Counted from the stretch's first letter, positions 42,180 through 51,370 are shown. The stretch: 51,556 nt of DNA from an uncultured Bacteroides sp. (GCA_949300425.1 CASGED010000003.1:1-51556), one strand, 5' to 3'. A program made the numbers and translations. Notes: generated by a model not told the origin, from the letters alone.

Positions 42180-44351
42180 TTAATGCTCCCCAAACGCTTC
42201 GTTGAACACCGCCTTGGCCACATCCACGGCATCGCCTTCCCCGGCGGCCGGATACGGGTTGTGTGCCTTCGTCCAAGGTTCTTCCATGCCATACCAGTCT
42301 ATATCCACCAGTTTCTGTTTGCCGTCCAACACGCCCTGCAGCATCTGCCACCAGGCCGCCCAACGTTTGTAGTAGAAGTCGCGCAGCAGGCCGTTCCACT
42401 CCTTGTGGGCATAGTCACGCAGGCCGCCCGTGTCAGCGCAGTAGCGGTTACCCCAGGTCGTTATCTGCGTGCGGGCGTTCCATTCGTAGAGGTCTTTCTC
42501 TTCAGGAGTCGTTCCCAAGTTGCGTGCCTTGGCTATCCAGCTGCCTACACGGAACTCCGTCCGAGTGGCCAGCAGGCTGTCCTGCAAAAGCAGCAAGCGA
42601 AGGAACCGTTTGGAATCTTGTTCATAGGCCTTCTTGTCGAAGCTCTTGAAGTCGGCTATGGCGCGGTTGTACGTGATGCGTCCTTCGTCGGCCAACGCCT
42701 GGCGCACGATATCCACCAGGTCATATTCAAAATTGTTGTTGCCCCGGTACTTGTCGGCCACAGACACCATCAGGCGCGCCGCCTCGGCCGTCACCGTGGG
42801 GTCGTAATAGTTCTCCATCTTCGACCAGCTGGACACCTGAAAGTTATTCATCGACGGTCGCCCGCAGAAGATACTCTCGTGAGGGCCCTGCTGGTTGTTG
42901 CCGAAAGGACAGTTGTAGATGGAGTTCGCCAGCAGCGTCCACGCCTGCTCTATCTGCGGGTCGCGCGTGCCGTAACGGGCAAAGATGTAGTCCTTCAGCC
43001 ACTCTTCTTTCGTAAATTTCTCCGGACGCCAGGGCAGTTCGCACATCAGTTCGAACATCACCGGATTGTTCTCCGAGCCCTCCATCGTCAGGCCGATACC
43101 TTTCAGGTGCGCGGCCAGCGGGTTATTCTTTGTCAGGTAGAAATTATCCAGCAGTTGGTCCATGCGCCCGTGCAGCCCCACGTTACCGCCGAAGTTCTCC
43201 AGCATACAGAACAGCCATTCGTGCTGCTCGTACCCCTTCTCGCGTTTCCAAATGGAAGGAATGCCCCACATGGGACGGCACTCGCTGAAGAGGTCCAGTA
43301 TAAGCAGGTCGCCCGTCCGCAGGTTCTTTATCATCTCCGGGCGCGGGTTTTCCGTCCATCCCTGCACCACCCATACGGCCCGTGGGTTCACTTTCTTCAT
43401 CTCCGCCATCACGGCCTTTCCGGCGGCGTCAAAGTCCACTTCGCCTGCGTTCTCCAGTTCGTGGAACGGATCCATGGAGTAATAGTCGGCCGTGCCGAAG
43501 AGTTTCTTCTGTTCCTCGTAATAAAGCGCGGCAATTTCGCTGTAACGCGGGTCGGTGGGCTGCAGGAAAGCCGGCCGGGTAAAGCCGTTCCACAATTCGG
43601 GCTTGTCCAGGTCCAGCCCCAGTTTTACGTCCGCATTGTTGGGCACCATGCCGCTATAACCGGGAAAGACGGGCATGATACCATACTCCTTCATGCGCTT
43701 CAATATCTGTTTCTGCAAAGCTTCCTGCCGGGCATACCACGTATCCGGGTTCGGGCCGCCCCAGCCTTCCAGGTTGTTCATGGCCCACCACGCCAGGAAA
43801 GCGGGTCCGGCGATGAATTGGTTTACCTCGTCATTCGTATAGCCCAGCTTCAGCAACATGTTGCGCCATACGCACTCCATCCCCACAGCCGCCAATGGCA
43901 GGTTGATGCCGTGCAGCGCCATCCAGTCAATCTCCTGTTCCCAACGCTTCCAGTCCCAGAAAGCCATGGTGTAGCTGTAGGTACAGTAGTTGAAGTCATA
44001 ACGCAGTTTCAAGTCCGTCTCCTTGCGCAAGGGCTTTTCCACCGGCGGCAGCACGTCGGGCAGTTCGGCCGTCATGCCGTTCCACGTCAGGTTGACGCCT
44101 GCATAGTATTTCAGGTACCAGTTCAGCCCCGTGGCGATGTTGACGTACGTGTTTCCGCGTATCACGACCTTTTTTCCTTTCTGGTCCAGTTCGAAGAAGT
44201 CCTTATCCCCCTTCTTCAACTCGATGACAAACTTGCGCGACGCGCCTTCGTCGATGCGCTCCAACAGTCCTTTTATAGGATTGGCACACACGCCGCCCAT
44301 CCAGACGGAAAGCAGCAGAACGAATAAAACGACAGTTCTTTTTCCTTTCAT
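42180..44351 (-). CDS. GH89 alpha-N-acetylglucosaminidase, secreted
   Basis: A 723-aa enzyme with a signal peptide (GKRTVVLFVLLLSVWMGGVCA). The N-terminal domain has VIRGNTYVNIATGLNWYLKYYAGVNLTW. The catalytic barrel has RYDFNYCTYSYTMAFWDWKRWEQEIDWMALHGINLPLA, GWGGPNPDTW, and FHELENAGEVDF, all strongly diagnostic of NAGLU/GH89. It removes terminal alpha-1,4-linked GlcNAc, as in heparan-type chains or gastric mucin caps. It lies directly downstream of the regulator gene; a possible operator and a -7 box (TAATTTTG, 44393-44386 minus) precede it. Confidence 0.93.
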   Translation of the reverse strand: MKGKRTVVLFVLLLSVWMGGVCANPIKGLLERIDEGASRKFVIELKKGDKDFFELDQKGKKVVIRGNTYVNIATGLNWYLKYYAGVNLTWNGMTAELPDVLPPVEKPLRKETDLKLRYDFNYCTYSYTMAFWDWKRWEQEIDWMALHGINLPLAAVGMECVWRNMLLKLGYTNDEVNQFIAGPAFLAWWAMNNLEGWGGPNPDTWYARQEALQKQILKRMKEYGIMPVFPGYSGMVPNNADVKLGLDLDKPELWNGFTRPAFLQPTDPRYSEIAALYYEEQKKLFGTADYYSMDPFHELENAGEVDFDAAGKAVMAEMKKVNPRAVWVVQGWTENPRPEMIKNLRTGDLLILDLFSECRPMWGIPSIWKREKGYEQHEWLFCMLENFGGNVGLHGRMDQLLDNFYLTKNNPLAAHLKGIGLTMEGSENNPVMFELMCELPWRPEKFTKEEWLKDYIFARYGTRDPQIEQAWTLLANSIYNCPFGNNQQGPHESIFCGRPSMNNFQVSSWSKMENYYDPTVTAEAARLMVSVADKYRGNNNFEYDLVDIVRQALADEGRITYNRAIADFKSFDKKAYEQDSKRFLRLLLLQDSLLATRTEFRVGSWIAKARNLGTTPEEKDLYEWNARTQITTWGNRYCADTGGLRDYAHKEWNGLLRDFYYKRWAAWWQMLQGVLDGKQKLVDIDWYGMEEPWTKAHNPYPAAGEGDAVDVAKAVFNEAFGEH

Positions 44352-44385
44352 ATTATATCACTTTACTATCTTAATTCAATGGCAA

Positions 44386-44449
44386 CAAAATTAAATACTT
44401 TTCCGCTCCCCGAGGAGGAAAATAGTGCGCTTTCGGGAGAATATAGTGC
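44386..44449 (-). promoter_or_regulatory. Promoter and direct-repeat operator upstream of GH89
   Basis: On the minus strand GCACTATATTCTCC (44449-44436) and GCACTATTTTCCTCC (44428-44414) are direct repeats 21 nt apart. They are followed by an exact -7 box TAATTTTG (44393-44386). No -33 box is present, as expected for an activator-dependent promoter. The AraC-type output domain of the adjacent regulator is the obvious candidate binder. Confidence 0.55.
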
Positions 44450-44463
44450 AATACGCTAAGAAG

Positions 44464-47400
44464 TCACTCATTTCCCGCCTCCTCACTGGGCAGGCGACCG
44501 AAGAATTCCTTGTAGCATTTCGTAAAATACTTGGGATCATTAAACCCTACCGCATAGGCCACTTCGGAAATGTTGACGTCTCCCGTACTCTGTGTCAGCA
44601 TACGCTGCGCCACGTTCAACCGATACCCTTTCATGAAACGTCCGATGGGCTGACCGGCAAGCGCCTGCATCTTCTTGTTGACCATTGTTTTGCTATACCC
44701 CATATCACGCACAAAGCTGTCCAGGTCATACTCCGCTTCTGCGTAATGGACGTTCATCAATCCGATGGCTTTGTTCATAAACTGCCGGTCGCGCGAATCC
44801 TCTTTAATGTTCAGGTCTTCCACCTTGCCGCTGACTGAGAACTTCTGTTTATAGCTGTCGCGCAACCGGAGCATGTTACGTATGCGCAACCGGAACACGT
44901 CCTCATCAAACGGCTTGCACAAGTATTCATCCACCCCTATCTCAAAGCTCTTCTTTTGCTGGGCTTCCGATGTCAATGCCGTAAGCATCAGGAACGGTAT
45001 GTGCGATGTGGCAAAATTTTCTTTCACACGGGCCGACAATTCCATCCCGTCCATCACAGGCATCATCAGGTCGCTTACAATCAAGTCCACCGTCTGCTTT
45101 TGTATGATCTGCAAAGCCGCTTCCCCGTTTTCGGCTTCAAGCAACTGATAATCGCCGGACAGCAACATGCAGATATACTCGCGCATGTCTTTATTATCTT
45201 CCGCCACCAATATGACAGCTCTCCGCCCGGAAGCATCCGATGTTGGCGATGTGCCGGCTTCAACGGCTTCATGCTCTGCCGCCACAGGCTCCTGTGCGGA
45301 AACATTCGTGCCGTTGCCTTGCAACAAAGGCATCAGTATACGGAATGAAGCGCCTTTCCCATGGTTATTGCGGGCATAGACGGTTCCTCCGTGCAGTTCC
45401 ACAATCCGACGGCACAGGAAAAGGCCGATACCCGTCCCGCTTTGGCCGAACACCGGATGGCTGTCGTTGGCCTTCGATTGATAGAAGCGGTCGAATATAC
45501 GTTCTATTTCCTCCTCCGCAATGCCATAACCCGTATCGCACACACTGATGTACAGCAACCTGCCCCCATCTGTTCCATGCTCACGCACCGATGTGACGAA
45601 CACGTCAATCCGTCCTCCGTCCGGTGTGAACTTCACCGCATTCGACACCAGATTGACCAACGCCTTGCGCATATAGGCCGTGTCCATCATCACACAAGGA
45701 TTGGACAGGCGGGAACAAAGCCGTATCTTCACTCCCCGTTCGCCCGCAAAGACCTTGAACGGCAACAACAAATCCGTCAGGAAACGGACTATATCACACG
45801 GCTTCCGGTCCATCAGCACCTTGTCCGTGTCCAGCTTGCGGAAGTCCATCAGCTCGTTCACCAAAGAAAGCAGATAACCGGAGTTCCGTTCCGCAATCTT
45901 CAGCCAAGCCTTCGTACGCCCATTGTCCGATTCGCGCAATGCCTGTTCTATGGGGCCGTGAATCAATGTCACCGGAGTCCTGAACTCATGGGTGATGTTG
46001 GTAAAGAAAGAAATCTTCTCCTCCGTAACAGCTTTCACCTGCTCGGCCATCGCCTCCAGGCGTTGGTTTTGCACAGCCAGCTCGTGTGTGCGTTCTCCCA
46101 CCTTCCGTTCAAGCTCCGCCCGCTGCTCCCGATAGTGTTTCACCTTCCAGCGATACCATACCCACACACCCAGAGCGGCCAGCACCAACATGTTCACATA
46201 AAACCAGAAACGTTTATAGAAATAAGGAACAATGCACACTTCCAGCTCCGCCACATTGTCCGACCAGCGTCCCAATTCGTCCGTGGCACATACCTGCAAC
46301 GTATAGTCGCCCGGAGGCACAGCCGTATAACGCACCACGTTGTCGCCCGGCCGCGTCTCGTTCCATTCCTCCTCAAACCCCTTCATGCGGTAAGCATAAC
46401 GTATGCGGCCCGCCTCGCCATAATCGCACGTCGTCAGGCGGACGGTGAAGCGGCTCTCGCTTTCATGCAACGTCACAGATGACGCATGTACCGGTCCGCC
46501 GGCCACAGTCAACGCGGAGAATTTCACCTCCCGGTCGGCCGGCATGGGCAGTGTCTCGTCCGGACGTATGACCAGCAACCCCGCATTGGTGGCCACATAT
46601 ATCCGGTTATACTTCCGCGAATAATGTATTCCGTTTCCGTAATATTGCGTGGCGGGCAAACCGTCGTCCGCCGTATAGTCCGTAAAAGCCATGGTCAGCA
46701 CGTTCAGCCGGCAAAAGCCATCGGGGGTGGTTATCCACAAGTTGCCCTGACCGTCTTCCGCCATGCCGTTCACCGTATTGTCGGGCAGCCCGTCGCGCAC
46801 CGTATAGTTGGTGAAGGCGAATTGCCCGTCCGCCTTCTCCTGCATCCGATACAGCCCGCTGCCATTCCCGCCAAACCATAATGTTCCTCCCGCATCCTCC
46901 AGAATGCTGCATATTTTCTCCACCCGTCCCGATGCGGGGTCGTCCAGCTTATACTTCAGATATACATAGTGGAAATCCTCCCGCGAGCGGGCAAACGACC
47001 GCAAGTCCACCATCAGCAGTCCCTGCGTAGTGCCCACCCACAGACGATTCTTACGGTCTGCCCGCAACGCAGGTATCATCCCGAATTCATTTTGCAAACC
47101 CGCGAAACGGACACGTTCGAAGCCCCCCGTCCGTTTGTCGTAGAACAGAAGCCCGCGTGTGGAGCCGAACCACACGCCGTCATTCAACGTATCCTCGCAA
47201 GCGCTGTTGATGAAGTCGCCCCGCAACGTAGGGAATGCGTCACGCGTATAGCGGCGGAAACGGCTCCCGGCACGGCCCAAGTCCAACTCATTAATGCCCA
47301 CCCCCCACGTATAAGCCCATAGGTGGCTGTCCGTGTCAATCAGCAAGCCGTTAATCGTATTGTTACTGATGGAAGTCTCATCGCCGGGCGCAAACAAGTA

Positions 47401-48615
47401 ACGCCGGCAACGGTCCGTCTCCGGACTCCAACACACCAGCCCGCGTTCCATCAGTCCTATCCAGATGTTGCCCTCCATGTCCTCGCCCACGGCATTAACC
47501 GGCGGATTGCTTCCCGGTATGGGGAAAAACCGTGCGGCATCCCACCACGAAGCCTGCAAACGCCTCAGGGGAAGCATATTCACCCCGCCCGTCTCCGTAC
47601 CTATCCACAGCGTCTCCCCCGTAGCATACACGCAACAGATGGCGTCACAATTGATGGAACCGCCGCTCAGCCCTGCCACGCTGCTCCGGCGGATAAACTC
47701 AAAGCTGTCCGTCTCCCTGCGGTAAACGTTCAGCCCGTTGAGCGTGGACACGATGATGTGCCCCTGCCCCGTCATCTTGATGTCCGTGATGTAAGCCTGG
47801 CTCAACATGCCCGGTCTGTGCGTGGAGTAACGGTAGCGCACCATCTCATGCGTCTGCACGTTGTAACGGAACAGCCCCCGGTTCGTACCCATCCAAAGCC
47901 ACCAGCCGTCCTCCAGCATACAGGCGATGCGCCAGTCGTCGCTGAACGGAGTCAAATCTTCAGACAGGCGCACGGCCTGTAGCCGATGTTCCGGGCCTTT
48001 CTCCAACAGATACACCTGATTATCCAGCCCTGCGCAGATGCGCTCCCCCACACCCGCTACGGCCACTATCGGCGAAGCACAATCCTCCTCCAAACGCCAA
48101 TAATCGGCAATCCGGCCCCGTCCGTCCATCTCCACACACCACAACGTGTTGCCAACCGACACCCACATGTCTCCCCCCTTATCCCGGTAAAGAGAATGAA
48201 TAAGTCCCGATGCCAGCCCGCGCAAAGCTTCGTCCGCCTGCGCCCACACGTCCACCGTGCGATACGTGTCCAGGTCCACTACCTCCAGTCCCCCCTCCGT
48301 ACCCATCCAAAGCCGGTGGAAGCCGTCCTCGCACAAAGCGTTCACATAATTATTCCTCAGGGTCAGCGAAGCGGTTTGAGAGTTGTACACATCCACCTGG
48401 TAACTGTCATAGCGGCACACCCCGCCGGGCGTGGCTATCCAGACAAAGCCGTCCGAGTCGCGGATGATGTCGTTCACCATCCCCGAAGGCAGCCCGTCCC
48501 TCTCCGTCAGGTAATGGAAATTATACCGGCTGAAGAAGCCATCGCCCGCCTGCGCCAAGACATTCCCCAGCACAGCCAGCAGACACATGGCACACGTAAT
48601 CAATCGTCGTTTCAT
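44464..48615 (-). CDS. Hybrid two-component system regulator (HTCS)
   Basis: A 1383-aa one-protein signalling system. A signal peptide (to about 22) is followed by a periplasmic sensor of two seven-bladed-type propellers made of reg_prop repeats (about 30-690, with blades like GFVWIATPGGVCRYD) and a Y_Y_Y domain (about 695-795). One membrane helix lies at about 803-823. Inside the cell come HisKA with the phospho-His in THEFRTP (His876), HATPase (NLVSNAVKFTPDGG, GTGIGLFLCRR), a receiver with Asp1182 in SDLMMPVMDG, and an AraC-type helix-turn-helix (about 1275-1375). It senses a glycan fragment and activates the glycosidase genes downstream. ATG 48615 is preferred to GTG 48624. Confidence 0.95.
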   Translation of the reverse strand: MKRRLITCAMCLLAVLGNVLAQAGDGFFSRYNFHYLTERDGLPSGMVNDIIRDSDGFVWIATPGGVCRYDSYQVDVYNSQTASLTLRNNYVNALCEDGFHRLWMGTEGGLEVVDLDTYRTVDVWAQADEALRGLASGLIHSLYRDKGGDMWVSVGNTLWCVEMDGRGRIADYWRLEEDCASPIVAVAGVGERICAGLDNQVYLLEKGPEHRLQAVRLSEDLTPFSDDWRIACMLEDGWWLWMGTNRGLFRYNVQTHEMVRYRYSTHRPGMLSQAYITDIKMTGQGHIIVSTLNGLNVYRRETDSFEFIRRSSVAGLSGGSINCDAICCVYATGETLWIGTETGGVNMLPLRRLQASWWDAARFFPIPGSNPPVNAVGEDMEGNIWIGLMERGLVCWSPETDRCRRYLFAPGDETSISNNTINGLLIDTDSHLWAYTWGVGINELDLGRAGSRFRRYTRDAFPTLRGDFINSACEDTLNDGVWFGSTRGLLFYDKRTGGFERVRFAGLQNEFGMIPALRADRKNRLWVGTTQGLLMVDLRSFARSREDFHYVYLKYKLDDPASGRVEKICSILEDAGGTLWFGGNGSGLYRMQEKADGQFAFTNYTVRDGLPDNTVNGMAEDGQGNLWITTPDGFCRLNVLTMAFTDYTADDGLPATQYYGNGIHYSRKYNRIYVATNAGLLVIRPDETLPMPADREVKFSALTVAGGPVHASSVTLHESESRFTVRLTTCDYGEAGRIRYAYRMKGFEEEWNETRPGDNVVRYTAVPPGDYTLQVCATDELGRWSDNVAELEVCIVPYFYKRFWFYVNMLVLAALGVWVWYRWKVKHYREQRAELERKVGERTHELAVQNQRLEAMAEQVKAVTEEKISFFTNITHEFRTPVTLIHGPIEQALRESDNGRTKAWLKIAERNSGYLLSLVNELMDFRKLDTDKVLMDRKPCDIVRFLTDLLLPFKVFAGERGVKIRLCSRLSNPCVMMDTAYMRKALVNLVSNAVKFTPDGGRIDVFVTSVREHGTDGGRLLYISVCDTGYGIAEEEIERIFDRFYQSKANDSHPVFGQSGTGIGLFLCRRIVELHGGTVYARNNHGKGASFRILMPLLQGNGTNVSAQEPVAAEHEAVEAGTSPTSDASGRRAVILVAEDNKDMREYICMLLSGDYQLLEAENGEAALQIIQKQTVDLIVSDLMMPVMDGMELSARVKENFATSHIPFLMLTALTSEAQQKKSFEIGVDEYLCKPFDEDVFRLRIRNMLRLRDSYKQKFSVSGKVEDLNIKEDSRDRQFMNKAIGLMNVHYAEAEYDLDSFVRDMGYSKTMVNKKMQALAGQPIGRFMKGYRLNVAQRMLTQSTGDVNISEVAYAVGFNDPKYFTKCYKEFFGRLPSEEAGNE

Positions 48616-48636
48616 AGCATTCACATTTCAATGGCA

Positions 48637-48644
48637 CAAATATA
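48637..48644 (-). promoter_or_regulatory. -7 box of the HTCS gene
   Basis: TATATTTG on the minus strand fits TAnnTTTG and lies 22 nt before the start codon. The -33 region is weak (TTGG at spacing 18). Confidence 0.45.
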
Positions 48645-48698
48645 CGGAAAAATCTTTCACATCCAACACTTTCCGCCCGTCACTCCCTACTTCCTCCC

Positions 48699-48917
48699 GC
48701 CTTTCTCTCTACCTCAGCCTCCCTTACTCCCCACCTCGTCCTTTATAACAAGCCTTTTTAATATTACTAAAAAGGCTTATTCGTTATATCAAAAAGCCTT
48801 ATTCACATGACCAATAAGGCTTATTCGTCAGACTAAAAAGGCTTATTTATTTCTATAAGAAGTCTTCTTATATAAGACAAGGTAGGGAGTAAGGGAGGCT
48901 GAGGTAGAGAGAAAGGC
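48699..48917. repeat. 33-bp perfect inverted repeat framing a 22-bp array
   Basis: Left arm 48699-48731 (starts GCCTTTCTCTCTACCTCAG) and right arm 48885-48917 are perfect reverse complements over 33 bp; similarity continues inward with mismatches for about 15 bp. The 153-bp interval holds the array at 48747-48878. Arms this long and uncorrupted suggest a young or actively maintained element. No coding capacity is seen inside. Confidence 0.8.
48747..48878. repeat. 22-bp tandem array, six units
   Basis: Units start at 48747, 48769, 48791, 48813, 48835 and 48857. Most begin with AAAAAGGCTTATT or a variant. In unit 3 the centre is AAGCCTT instead of AAGGCTT, the core in the other orientation. 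The remaining 9 nt of each unit vary. The array lies in the 429-bp gap between the divergent HTCS and SufT-like genes. Confidence 0.8.
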
Positions 48918-48988
48918 AGGACAAGGTGAGGAGAAAGCCCCCATCGCCTGCGTAGAAAGTCATGGAGCGTGCAGTTTTCGCCCATTTT

Positions 48989-49019
48989 TTTGTTGTTTCA
49001 CAAAAATGCATTAGTTTTG
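48989..49019 (+). promoter_or_regulatory. Consensus promoter of the SufT-like gene
   Basis: TTTG at 48989-48992, a 19-nt spacer and TAGTTTTG at 49012-49019 match the consensus exactly. The start codon at 49045 is 25 nt downstream. Confidence 0.75.
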
Positions 49020-49044
49020 TATCTGAAACTATAAACGTAAGATT

Positions 49045-49356
49045 ATGACCAAATTTGAAATCGAAGAAAGAATCGTAGCCATGCTCAAGACGGTGTACGA
49101 CCCGGAAATCCCGGTCAACGTCTACGACTTGGGACTGATATACAAAATAGACGTGACGGACGAGAGCGACGTGACCATCGACATGACGCTGACCGCCCCC
49201 AACTGCCCCGCGGCAGACTTCATCATGGAGGACGTGCGGCAGAAGATTGAGAGCATCGACGGCGTGCGCACCGCCACCATCAACCTTGTCTTTGAGCCCG
49301 AGTGGAACAAGGACATGATGAGCGAGGAGGCAAAGCTGGAGCTGGGCTTCCTGTGA
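49045..49356 (+). CDS. SufT/MIP18-type (DUF59) Fe-S assembly protein
   Basis: A 103-aa soluble protein with the DUF59 core: EERIVAMLKTVYDPEIPVNVYDLGLIYKI, then VTIDMTLTAPNCPAADFIMEDVRQKI with the conserved Cys, and ATINLVFEPEWNKDMMSEEAK. It helps in maturation of iron-sulfur proteins. It has its own consensus promoter, and a TlpA-like gene starts 40 nt downstream on the same strand. Confidence 0.9.
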   Translation: MTKFEIEERIVAMLKTVYDPEIPVNVYDLGLIYKIDVTDESDVTIDMTLTAPNCPAADFIMEDVRQKIESIDGVRTATINLVFEPEWNKDMMSEEAKLELGFL

Positions 49357-49396
49357 GAACGAAGAGTTTAGAATGAAGAATATAAAGAATGAACGT

Positions 49397-50488
49397 ATGA
49401 AAAAGACAGTATTCACACTTCTGGCGGGCGCGGCCTTGCTGACTGCCTGCCAACCAACGGACAAGAGGGCACGCATGGACATCACGCTGACGGAGATGCA
49501 GAGCGACACGCTGGTGATAGGCAGCCACGCGTTCTCGGACCTCAATAACGAAAAGATGAAACGAGACACCCTTCTGCCCGGACAGACAACGTACACGTTC
49601 GTGGCTGAGACGGACTCCCTGCCCTACCAAGTGTTCATCGCCTCTACGAAAGCTATGAACCGAACCGTGGTGGCAGCCCTGCTGCCGGGCGACCGGGTGA
49701 CGGTGACGGGCAGCATCAAGGACTACCAAGTGACGGGCAGCGAACTGAGCGAAGGCATCCGGCAGATGCAAATCATCAGCGAACCCTACCGCGCCAAAAT
49801 GGACTCTTTGGTGCCGACAATGACGAGGGAAATCTACCGAAACGTATACATCCCGCTGTGGAACCAGATGGATAGCGTTAAGGCGGATTACGTCCGCCAG
49901 CATCCGGATGATGACCTGTCGCTCTACATCCTCAACGACATCCGCGGAGATTATTTTAAGGAACTGTATCCCACGCTTTCCGACAAAGTGAAGAACGGAC
50001 CGCTGGCTCCCATCGCACAAGCCTTTGAAGAGGGCATGAAGCGTGCCAAGATATTTGAGGAAAACAAGAAGAATATTGTGGAAGGCACCATGGCTCCCGA
50101 CTTCACGCTGAAGGACATCAACGGGGAGGAGCTAACGCTGTCGTCCCTACGCGTCAAGTATGTCGTACTGGACTTCTGGGGAAGCTGGTGCGGCTGGTGC
50201 ATCAAGGGTATCCCCGACATGAAGAAGTATTATGAGAAGTATAAGGGCAAGATGGAAATCCTGGGCATCGACTGCCGCGACACGGAGGAGAAGTGGAAAG
50301 CCGCGGTGGCTAAGTATGAACTGCCCTGGCTGCATGTGCGCAACGAAGGTGAGCCGGACGTCAGCCTGCTGTACGCCGTTCAGGGCTATCCGACAAAAAT
50401 TGTCATCGACCCTGAAGGCAAGATAGCCAAGATAGTCGTAGGCGAAAGTCCCGCCTTCTACGAATACTTGGACGAGTTATTCAACTAA
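49397..50488 (+). CDS. TlpA-like thiol-disulfide oxidoreductase, lipoprotein
   Basis: A 363-aa protein with a lipobox (AALLTAC). The N-terminal part (about 25-220) is the DUF4369-like domain typical of Bacteroides TlpA proteins. The C-terminal thioredoxin domain begins APDFTLKDINGEELTLSSL and carries the redox pair WCGWC (Cys265 and Cys268) and the cis-Pro region GYPTKIVIDPEG. It reduces or exchanges disulfides in the periplasm. ATG 49397 starts the signal peptide; the upstream ATG 49373 only adds eight residues encoded by a dispersed MKN-type repeat. Confidence 0.88.
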   Translation: MKKTVFTLLAGAALLTACQPTDKRARMDITLTEMQSDTLVIGSHAFSDLNNEKMKRDTLLPGQTTYTFVAETDSLPYQVFIASTKAMNRTVVAALLPGDRVTVTGSIKDYQVTGSELSEGIRQMQIISEPYRAKMDSLVPTMTREIYRNVYIPLWNQMDSVKADYVRQHPDDDLSLYILNDIRGDYFKELYPTLSDKVKNGPLAPIAQAFEEGMKRAKIFEENKKNIVEGTMAPDFTLKDINGEELTLSSLRVKYVVLDFWGSWCGWCIKGIPDMKKYYEKYKGKMEILGIDCRDTEEKWKAAVAKYELPWLHVRNEGEPDVSLLYAVQGYPTKIVIDPEGKIAKIVVGESPAFYEYLDELFN

Positions 50489-50520
50489 AGTTTCATTTAC
50501 CGATGATGAGTGGTTACCGT

Positions 50521-51285
50521 ATGAAGAATGTATATTTTATCTCCGACGCCCATTTGGGTTCGCGTGCCATCGAGCACGGACGTACACAGGAACGCCGATT
50601 GGTGAACTTCCTGGACAGCATCAAGCACAAGGCCGCAGCGGTCTATCTGCTGGGCGATATGTTCGATTTCTGGTATGAATTCCGCTTGGTGGTTCCCAAA
50701 GGCTACACGCGCTTCCTGGGCAAGCTGTCCGAGCTGACCGACTTGGGTGTGGAGGTGCATTTCTTCACAGGCAACCACGACATTTGGTGCGGAGACTATC
50801 TGACGCGGGAGTGCGGCGTCATCCTGCACCGCGAACCGCTCACTACGGAAATCTACGGGAAAGAGTTCTACCTGGCTCATGGCGATGGGCTGGGTGACCC
50901 GGACCGTAAATTCCAATTCCTACGCACCATTTTCCATAGCCATACGCTACAGGTACTCTTTTCCGCACTGCATCCCCGTTGGAGTGTGGAACTAGGACTG
51001 ACCTGGGCCAAGCACAGCCGCCTGAAACGGATAGAAGGGAAAGAACCGGACTATATGGGCGAAGACCAAGAGCCGTTAGTCCTCTACACAAAGAAATACA
51101 TGAAAAGCCATCCTGATATCAACTTCTTCATCTACGGCCATCGGCACATCGAGCTTGACCTGATGCTTAACGCCACTGCCCGAATCCTTATCTTAGGCGA
51201 TTGGATACGGTATTTTACCTACGCCGTATTTGACGGGGAAAACCTGTTTCTTGAAAACTACATAGAAGGTGAAACACACCCTTAA
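50521..51285 (+). CDS. lpxH: UDP-2,3-diacylglucosamine hydrolase
   Basis: A 254-aa metallophosphoesterase of lipid A synthesis, hydrolysing UDP-2,3-diacylglucosamine to lipid X and UMP at the inner membrane. Metal-binding motifs in order are FISDAHLGS (Asp9, His11), YLLGDMFDFWYE, FFTGNHDIWCGDY, LAHGDGLGDPD and IYGHRHIELD. ATG 50521 is the likely start because it leads directly into the first strand; ATG 50503 would add six residues. It follows the TlpA-like gene by 32 nt and converges on the rRNA operon. Confidence 0.92.
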   Translation: MKNVYFISDAHLGSRAIEHGRTQERRLVNFLDSIKHKAAAVYLLGDMFDFWYEFRLVVPKGYTRFLGKLSELTDLGVEVHFFTGNHDIWCGDYLTRECGVILHREPLTTEIYGKEFYLAHGDGLGDPDRKFQFLRTIFHSHTLQVLFSALHPRWSVELGLTWAKHSRLKRIEGKEPDYMGEDQEPLVLYTKKYMKSHPDINFFIYGHRHIELDLMLNATARILILGDWIRYFTYAVFDGENLFLENYIEGETHP

Positions 51286-51370
51286 CCACACTTTGATGAC
51301 AGGAATCAAGAGAAGTCATTAAGAATTTCCAAAAGGAATAAAGAGCTTCCTACATACAAGTATCATAAAC

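Noticed and set aside
42183-44327. An open frame of about 714 codons on the plus strand opposite the GH89 gene
   Set aside because: GC-rich codon third positions of the minus-strand GH89 gene keep the antisense frame open. The translation is rich in Arg, His and Val with no domain, while the minus frame is an unmistakable GH89.
48747-48878. CRISPR array
   Set aside because: There is no constant repeat of 25-40 bp separated by unique spacers. Units are 22 bp with gradual divergence and no cas genes are near.
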